Below are positions 58,035 to 64,000 of a stretch of 64,000 nucleotides of DNA, one piece after another. Each line of letters starts with the position of its first letter. Positions within the stretch are counted from its first letter, which is position 1. The notes below the pieces were generated by a model. It was not told the origin of the DNA and searched no databases. It saw nothing but the letters and a program-made list of their open reading frames with translations. Source of the stretch: Periplaneta americana (taxonomy: Eukaryota; Arthropoda; Insecta; Blattodea; Blattidae); contig NC_091123.1 of NCBI RefSeq assembly GCF_040183065.1, forward strand, positions 5,584,501-5,648,500, written 5' to 3'. Made by a program: the position numbers and the translations under genes.

Positions 58035-58288
58035 TGTCCACACCTGTGGAGTAACGGTCAGCGCGTCTGGCTGAGAAACCAGGTGGCCCGGATTCGAATC
58101 CCGGCCGGGGCAAGTTACCTGGTTGAGGTTTTTTCCGGGGTTTTCCCTCAACCCAATACGGGCAAATGCTGGGTAACTTTCGGTGCTGGATCCCGGACTC
58201 ATTTCACCGGCATTATCACCTTCATATCATTCAGACGCTAAATAGCCTAGATGTTGATACAGCGTCGCAAAATAACCCAATAAAATAT
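58035..58288 (+). mobile_element. tRNA-derived SINE (family S1), full length, plus strand
   Basis: Head CACCTGTGGAGTAACGGTCA with B box GATTCGAATCC, body CAAGTTACCTGGTTGAGG to AACCCAATAAAATA. The duplication AGGACATTTT lies at 58025-58034 and 58289-58298. Confidence 0.9.
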
Positions 58289-58298
58289 AGGACATTTT

Positions 58299-59487
58299 AC
58301 ATTTGTGGACATTTAATTTTATGGACATTGTATTTGTGTACATTTAATTTTTATGGATATTTACGTTTGGACATTTTGCTAGTGGACATTTTAACCTCAA
58401 CCATAAGACATCATTCATGAGGAAACTAAGTCAGAAGATAATGAGGTACGGTGGCCAAGATTTATTAAGGGAATCTGGCCGATACATCACGTCCTTCTAG
58501 TTAGCAGAGAAGCCAAAATTAAAACGAATTTTCGACAATTGTTTGTCAGTAATGGGACAAAGCTGTACTAAATTTTTATACATTCTTTTACAACGACGGG
58601 TAGCAACACAACGAACTCACCTCGGCCATAATATCTAGTGTTGTGGAATTTAATCGATTAATCGATCAATTTCTGTTGTAAGATTAATCGATCAAAATAT
58701 TAAATCGAATATAATCGAGTCGATTAAAATTAATCGGTTGTAGTTGATACTAGTTTATTATTTTGTTAATACAAACTCATACTAAAAATTCCGACAATAT
58801 TTCTCTCTCGGAAATTGCTTACTCAAAAGCTCAACAGTACTGTTATTTTCTAACTGCAAAGCAGGTAGCGTAGGGAAAATCTTTGCACAAATACTTCAGA
58901 AAGAGAAGGAGATATAAGGCCAGTGACCTAGTCTACCTCTATTCAATGAAACACAATGCGGAACTCTTATTAAGTTTTATGGTTTTCCAAGAAAACTTCC
59001 ACCTTGTTGTCAGCTCATCTTCCTAGCATATGAAATACATACTTTTCTGGGATTCGTCCTCCTCATCCCTTATAAAATTGTCCTGTCTACACCGTGATAT
59101 TATATTAGTCATACAGAGAATGAAATTTTTGACCGTAAAAAAAAATGCTGCTTGAAAGCGACATCATACAAGAAGCAAAATTTGATTTGTTATATTGAAT
59201 TATTTCATCGTCACAATTTTACTGCTTGTTTGTTAAAATGTGTATATGATAAAGTTATGCAATTTGTGTTCTTATGTTCTGTGTGTTCTTGGAAAATATA
59301 GGCTAATTTCAATTAATGCTCCGCCATAAATGTTGTAACTAAAATCTTGTGCATCCCTCGGGTTTATCGTACGGCTCGTCCTCCCTCCACACGTTACCTG
59401 CACTTTGTTTACGTTTTCACTGTGCCTAAACGAGACGCTCTACTGTATGTTATTATTTATTATTTACTTTATTGCTAGTAAGTTTGA
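58299..59487. other. Intergenic, no gene recognised
   Basis: GGACATTT phrases recur at 58290-58400. A cluster of TTAATCGAT/ATCGATTAA motifs lies at about 58640-58740. The rest is unrecognised. Confidence 0.45.
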
Positions 59488-60705
59488 AATGAATACAAGT
59501 TAATAAATACAATGAAAGATAAACTAGCCCACTCCTGAATGAGTAAGACTCGTGCTCAGGAGGGGATTCCAATACAGACAAAAATAAAATTAAAATTGAG
59601 AGTGAATACAGATTAAATAGTGTTTAATATGTTTAAACCCAAACTATAAATCTAATACAATTTTTTTAAATTAATTTGGAGAGGATTCGTGGTTAAAATA
59701 ATATTGGAATAAAATTTGTTTAATAATCTGGGGCCTTGACTCATGCTATGATAAAAAGCTGCATTGGTTTTACATTTTGGTTCACACAAACGCAGTCAAT
59801 TCATATTTTTAGTTCTATATTTATGTATATACCTTTCAAAGTTATTAAGATTTCTATGAAAATATTTTAATAAAATAAAATAATACATTTGTTTAATTTT
59901 GAAAACTTTGAAGTGTTTAAACAACAATTCAGTTGGGTAATCTTTCTGCTTTTTTTAAACAAATTTTTAATCCTTTTTTCTGTAGTAAAATTAACGGATA
60001 AAGATTGGATTTATAAGTTCCACCCCAACCTATAATACCATACATAAATATAGAATGAAATAATGCTAAATAAATTATACGTAAACAGTTAATTGACAAA
60101 ATATTTCTTAGAACAACAAAGTAACAATGTTTTACGTAATTTATTGCAAATATAATGAATATGATTATTCCATTTTAAATTATTATCAATAATTATACCT
60201 AAATATTTAATCCCATTAACTTCATTAATAACTGAACAATTGCAATTTATATCGGAACAATCAGAATTATGCATTTTAATTTGTAGTATAGATGAAATTG
60301 ATTTATTACCTTTATTATTTAAACAAAATGGGATAGCTATTGCTTTTATCTTTATTAATTACAAGTGAATTTAAATCGAACCATTTGTTTTATTAATTTT
60401 AAGCCGCAATTTGCATTATAATAATCATCAGTCCAAGTTTTTCCACTAAAAACTAAAACAGTATCATCAGCATACGAATATAAATCACCTTCATATTCTT
60501 TAAGATCTATCATTAAAAGGTCATAAATATATCGGTCCCAGGACTGGTCCTTGCGGAACACCTATTTAATTTCAATAAATTTACTTAATACATTATCAAT
60601 TTTAGTAGGTTTAACTCTATCATTTAAATAAGATTTTAATAAATTAAAATAATTATTTTTAATTCCAATACAATTTAATTTCTGTAATGATAAATGATGA
60701 CTTAC
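59488..60705 (-). pseudogene. RT4-like LINE reverse transcriptase fragment, minus strand
   Basis: Minus-strand pieces in order: 'NYFNLLKSYLNDRV', a frame break, then the Q-G-P coding of the palm, 'YSYADDTVLVFSGKTW' (catalytic YADD), 'GIKYLGIIIDNNLKWNNHIH', 'CNKLRKTL', then decayed text toward 'YGIIGWGGT'. The 3' UTR near 59530-59580 (antisense) has CTGAGCACGAGTCTTAC, like the end of RT4. Several stops and shifts; dead. The 5' end meets a (GTAT)n tract. Confidence 0.78.
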
Positions 60706-60782
60706 AGTATGTATGTATGTATGTATGTATGTATGTATGTATGTATGCATGTATGTATGCATGTATGTATGCATGTATGTAC
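60706..60782. repeat. (GTAT)n microsatellite
   Basis: GTATGTAT units with regular GCAT interruptions after 60745, about 19 units. Confidence 0.95.
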
Positions 60783-61722
60783 TGTTCTCCAACCAGGAGA
60801 TCAACAGTGAAAGGAATGTGCTTACTATGGCGACATCTATTGGAGCGAAGTAGATATATAATATTATCGTTATAACGTCAGTTTAAAAACCATGCGCTCT
60901 CCTGCATTTGTTATTTCCTGTATGGAGAGATTAAAAGACCAGGAGATTAACAGTGATCTAATTTTGTAACTAGGGTAGTATAAACATGTGTGTATCAATG
61001 TTATTGTTTGTGCTGTGACAGCGAGCCAATAGAGATACGAGTACCCACGTGTGTGACCTTATGACAGGAACATTCATTCACAGCATTACTCCCCTTCTTC
61101 TCATCCGGCAGAGACTTTCTCGTGATTGGAGCACAGTATGTATGTGATTTCCGGTGTTTTAATCATATACAAAAACTTACAGTTCGCTACGTCTCTCTAA
61201 GAAACCTGACACGTAGTGTAGTTGTTCTAAAAAAAGTTGAGAGTATCTGTCCGGAATGTAACACAGGACCCTCAAAGTGGAAGTGGCCCTGTGGCTTCAC
61301 ACACGACGCCTAGCAGGCAGTGATCTGCACAGATGGTAGCAATCAAACATCCACTACGACAACCAGACGTTCTCAACTGCTTGCATAGTATTTCACTATC
61401 TGTGATAAAACCACGGTCCACATAATGCATCTTATTGCCATGAAGGTTTAACGACGCATTAAGACATGGTCAGAGCAGCAGAGCCTAGTAACATCCATTA
61501 TGATAGTCCAAAGTGACACAAATATAAACAACGCCATCTTACTGCAAGAGGGGACACGCAACAAGATCAGTTTTATGCTTAATTTTTTATTCCATATATC
61601 TTCACGTATTCATTAAAAATAATCCACTTCAGCAGAGAGTACTAAGACAAATTACGCTAAGCATTTCGTACCTGTACTAGGCTATCTAGACCTTATTGCT
61701 TCTCATATTCTTTCAGATTATT
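60783..61722. other. Intergenic, no gene recognised
   Basis: ACCAGGAGATCAACAGTGA (60793) recurs with one change at 60940, a direct repeat 147 bp apart. The 63-codon frame at 61122-61313 has no recognised domain. Confidence 0.45.
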
Positions 61723-64000
61723 TCTTCTTTCCATCCATCCATCCTTCCATATATCCAACAGCTCACCATCCAATCCATCCACTCATTCACCCACCCACCC
61801 ACCCATCCATCCATCCATCCATCCAACAGCTCACACATCCATTCACACTCATGCACCCACACATCCATCCATCCATCCATCCAACAGCTCATACATCCAT
61901 TCACACTCATGCATCCACACATCCATCCATTCATCCATCCATCCATCCATCCATCCAACAGCTCATACATCCATTCACACTCATGCACCCACACATCCAT
62001 CCATCCATCCATCCATCCATTCACTCATGCACCCACACATCCATCCATCCATCCATCCATCCATCCAACAGCTCATACATCCATTCACTCATGCACCCAC
62101 ACATCCATCCATCCATCCATCCATCCATCCATCCATCCATCCATCCAACAGCTCATACATCCATTCACACTCATGCACCCACACATCCATCCATCCATCC
62201 ATTCACTCATGCACCCACACATCCATCCATCCATCCAACAGCTCATACATCCATTCACTCATGCACCCACACATCCATCCATCCATCCATCCATCCAACA
62301 GCTCATACATCCATTCACACTCATGCACCCACACATCCATCCATCCATCCATCCATCCATTCACTCATGCACCCACACATCCATCCATCCATCCATCCAT
62401 CCATCCAACAGCTCATACATCCATTCACTCATGCACCCACACATCCATCCATCCATCCATCCATCCATCCAACAGCTCATACATCCATTCACACTCATGC
62501 ACCCACACATCCATCCATCCATCCATCCATCCATCCATCCATCCATCCATTCACTCATGCACCCACACATCCATCCATCCATCCAACAGCTCATACATCC
62601 ATTCACTCATGCACCCACACATCCATCCATCCATCCATCCATCCATCCATCCATCCAACAGCTCATACATCCATTCACACTCATGCACCCACACATCCAT
62701 CCATCCATCCATCCATCCATCCATTCACTCATGCACCCACACATCCATCCATCCATCCATCCAACAGCTCATACATCCATTCACTCATGCACCCACACAT
62801 CCATCCATCCATCCAACAGCTCATACATCCATTCACTCATGCACCCACACATCCATCCATCCATCCATCCATCCAACAGCTCATACATCCATTCACACTC
62901 ATGCACCCACACATCCATCCATCCATCCATCCATCCATCCAACAGCTCATACATCCATTCACACTCATGCACCCACACATCCATCCATCCATCCATCCAT
63001 CCATCCATCCATCCATCCAACAGCTCATACATCCATTCACACTCATGCACCCACACATCCATCCATCCATCCATCCATCCATCCAACAGCTCATACATCC
63101 ATTCACACTCATGCACCCACACATCCATCCATCCAGTCGACCTGGTTGGCAAGTTGGTATAGCGCTGGCCTTCTATGCCCAAGGTTGCGGGTTCGATCCC
63201 GGGCCAGGTCGATGGCATTTAAGTGTGCTTAAATGTGACAGGCTCATGTCAGTAGATTTACTGGCATGTAAAAGAACTCCTGCGGGACAAAATTCCGGCA
63301 CATCCGGCGACGCTGATATAACCTCTGCAGTTGCGAGCGTCGTTAAATAAAACATAACATTTTCCATCCATCCATCCATCCATCCAAAAACTCATACATC
63401 CATTCACACTCATGCACCCACACATCCATCCATCCATCCATCCATCCATCCAACAGCTTATACATCCATTCACACTCATGCACCCACAAATCCACACATC
63501 CATCCATACTCATGCACCCACACATCCATCCATCCATCCATCCATCCATCCATCCATCCATCCAACAGCTTATACAGCCATTCACACTCATGCACCCACA
63601 CATCCATCCATCCATCCATCCATCCATCCATCCATCCATCAATCCACCCATCCAACAGCTTATACATCCATTCACACTCATGCACCCACACATCCATCCA
63701 TCCATCCATCCATCCAACAGCTCAACCATCCATCCATCAGCTCAACCATCCAATCCATCCACCCATCCACCATCCATCCATCAAACAGCTCATCCATCCA
63801 TCTACTTATCCATTCATCAAACAGTTCAACCATCCATCCACCTACCCAATCAATCAATCAGTTCAGCCATCAAACAGATCATCCATGTATTCATCCACCC
63901 ATCCATCCAACAGCTCAACCACCCATCCACCCATCCATCCAATCATCCATCCACCCACTCACCCACCTACCAATCCATCAAACAGCTCAACCATCCATCT
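61723..64000. repeat. CATC-based satellite with higher-order units, running off the window
   Basis: Runs of CATC (3 to 10 copies) alternate with two fixed modules: CAACAGCTCATACATCCATT and CACTCATGCACCCACACATC. Modules repeat every ~50-110 bp in mixed order to about 63130. A SINE interrupts at 63136-63362, and a more diverged array (CAACAGCTTATACATCC) continues. All frames on both strands are long because the unit rarely forms stops; none is a gene. Confidence 0.95.
63136..63362 (+). mobile_element. tRNA-derived SINE (family S4) inside the satellite
   Basis: The head TTGGCAAGTTGGTATAGCGC holds an A box, and the B box GGTTCGATCCC is at about 63190-63200. The body ends GCGAGCGTCGTTAAATAAAA. 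Satellite sequence resumes on both sides, so the insertion came after the array formed. The tRNA-like head is not followed by a normal acceptor strand. Confidence 0.85.

Noticed and set aside
61696..63350. Very long open frames (about 400-500 codons) of His-Pro-Ser-Ile repeats
   Set aside because: They are readings of the CATC satellite and exist in several frames and on both strands; no start context, domain or end is meaningful.
61723..64000. CRISPR-like alternation of repeats and spacers
   Set aside because: The 'spacers' are themselves repeated CATC runs and the DNA is eukaryotic; it is a satellite.

Overview
The window looks like repeat-dense intergenic DNA from a large, AT-rich insect genome. 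No host protein-coding gene and no true tRNA or rRNA gene is convincingly visible. The LINE 3' domains, the tRNA-derived SINEs and the abundance of Tc1/mariner, Helitron and hAT relics suit an insect. From remembered protein families, the most frequent LINE suggests a cockroach-like (Blattodea) source; that last step is inference and was not searched.

Region by region. 1-6.5 kb: a LINE fragment (RT1 family) split by a SINE, a degenerate ~140-bp tandem repeat, a Helitron-like element, a second RT1 copy and a tRNA-like foldback. 6.5-8.7 kb: a complete hAT transposon with matching ends, an 8-bp target duplication and an intact 493-codon transposase. 9.2-14.6 kb: two face-to-face mariner remnants, a CR1-like LINE end, tetranucleotide repeats and a Helitron. 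14.6-22.2 kb: a ~1.1-kb inverted-repeat DNA element that carries a young Ty3/gypsy retrotransposon (nearly identical 784/783-bp LTRs, intact gag, pol in one frame with three stops). 22-27 kb: several LINE fragments and an 849-bp unclassified insert. 28.6-36.9 kb: nested Tc1/mariner-like, Helitron, piggyBac-like MITE and P-element-like (THAP) elements. 36.7-44.9 kb: RT1 copies, SINEs and a mariner deletion derivative amplified as five exact-length 355-bp units. 45.5-51.4 kb: two Helitrons, a second Tc1-like copy and a ~2.5-kb long-inverted-repeat element. 51.4-61.7 kb: a GC-rich island, the longest RT1 reverse transcriptase and more LINEs and SINEs. 61.7-64 kb: a CATC-based satellite with higher-order units and a SINE inside.

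The parts do not form a pathway. They form a layered insertion history that can be ordered because several elements have target-site duplications and an unoccupied homologous copy lies elsewhere in the window. Only the hAT transposase and gag keep full reading frames. Boundaries and similarities were read by eye; nothing was aligned or searched by computer.
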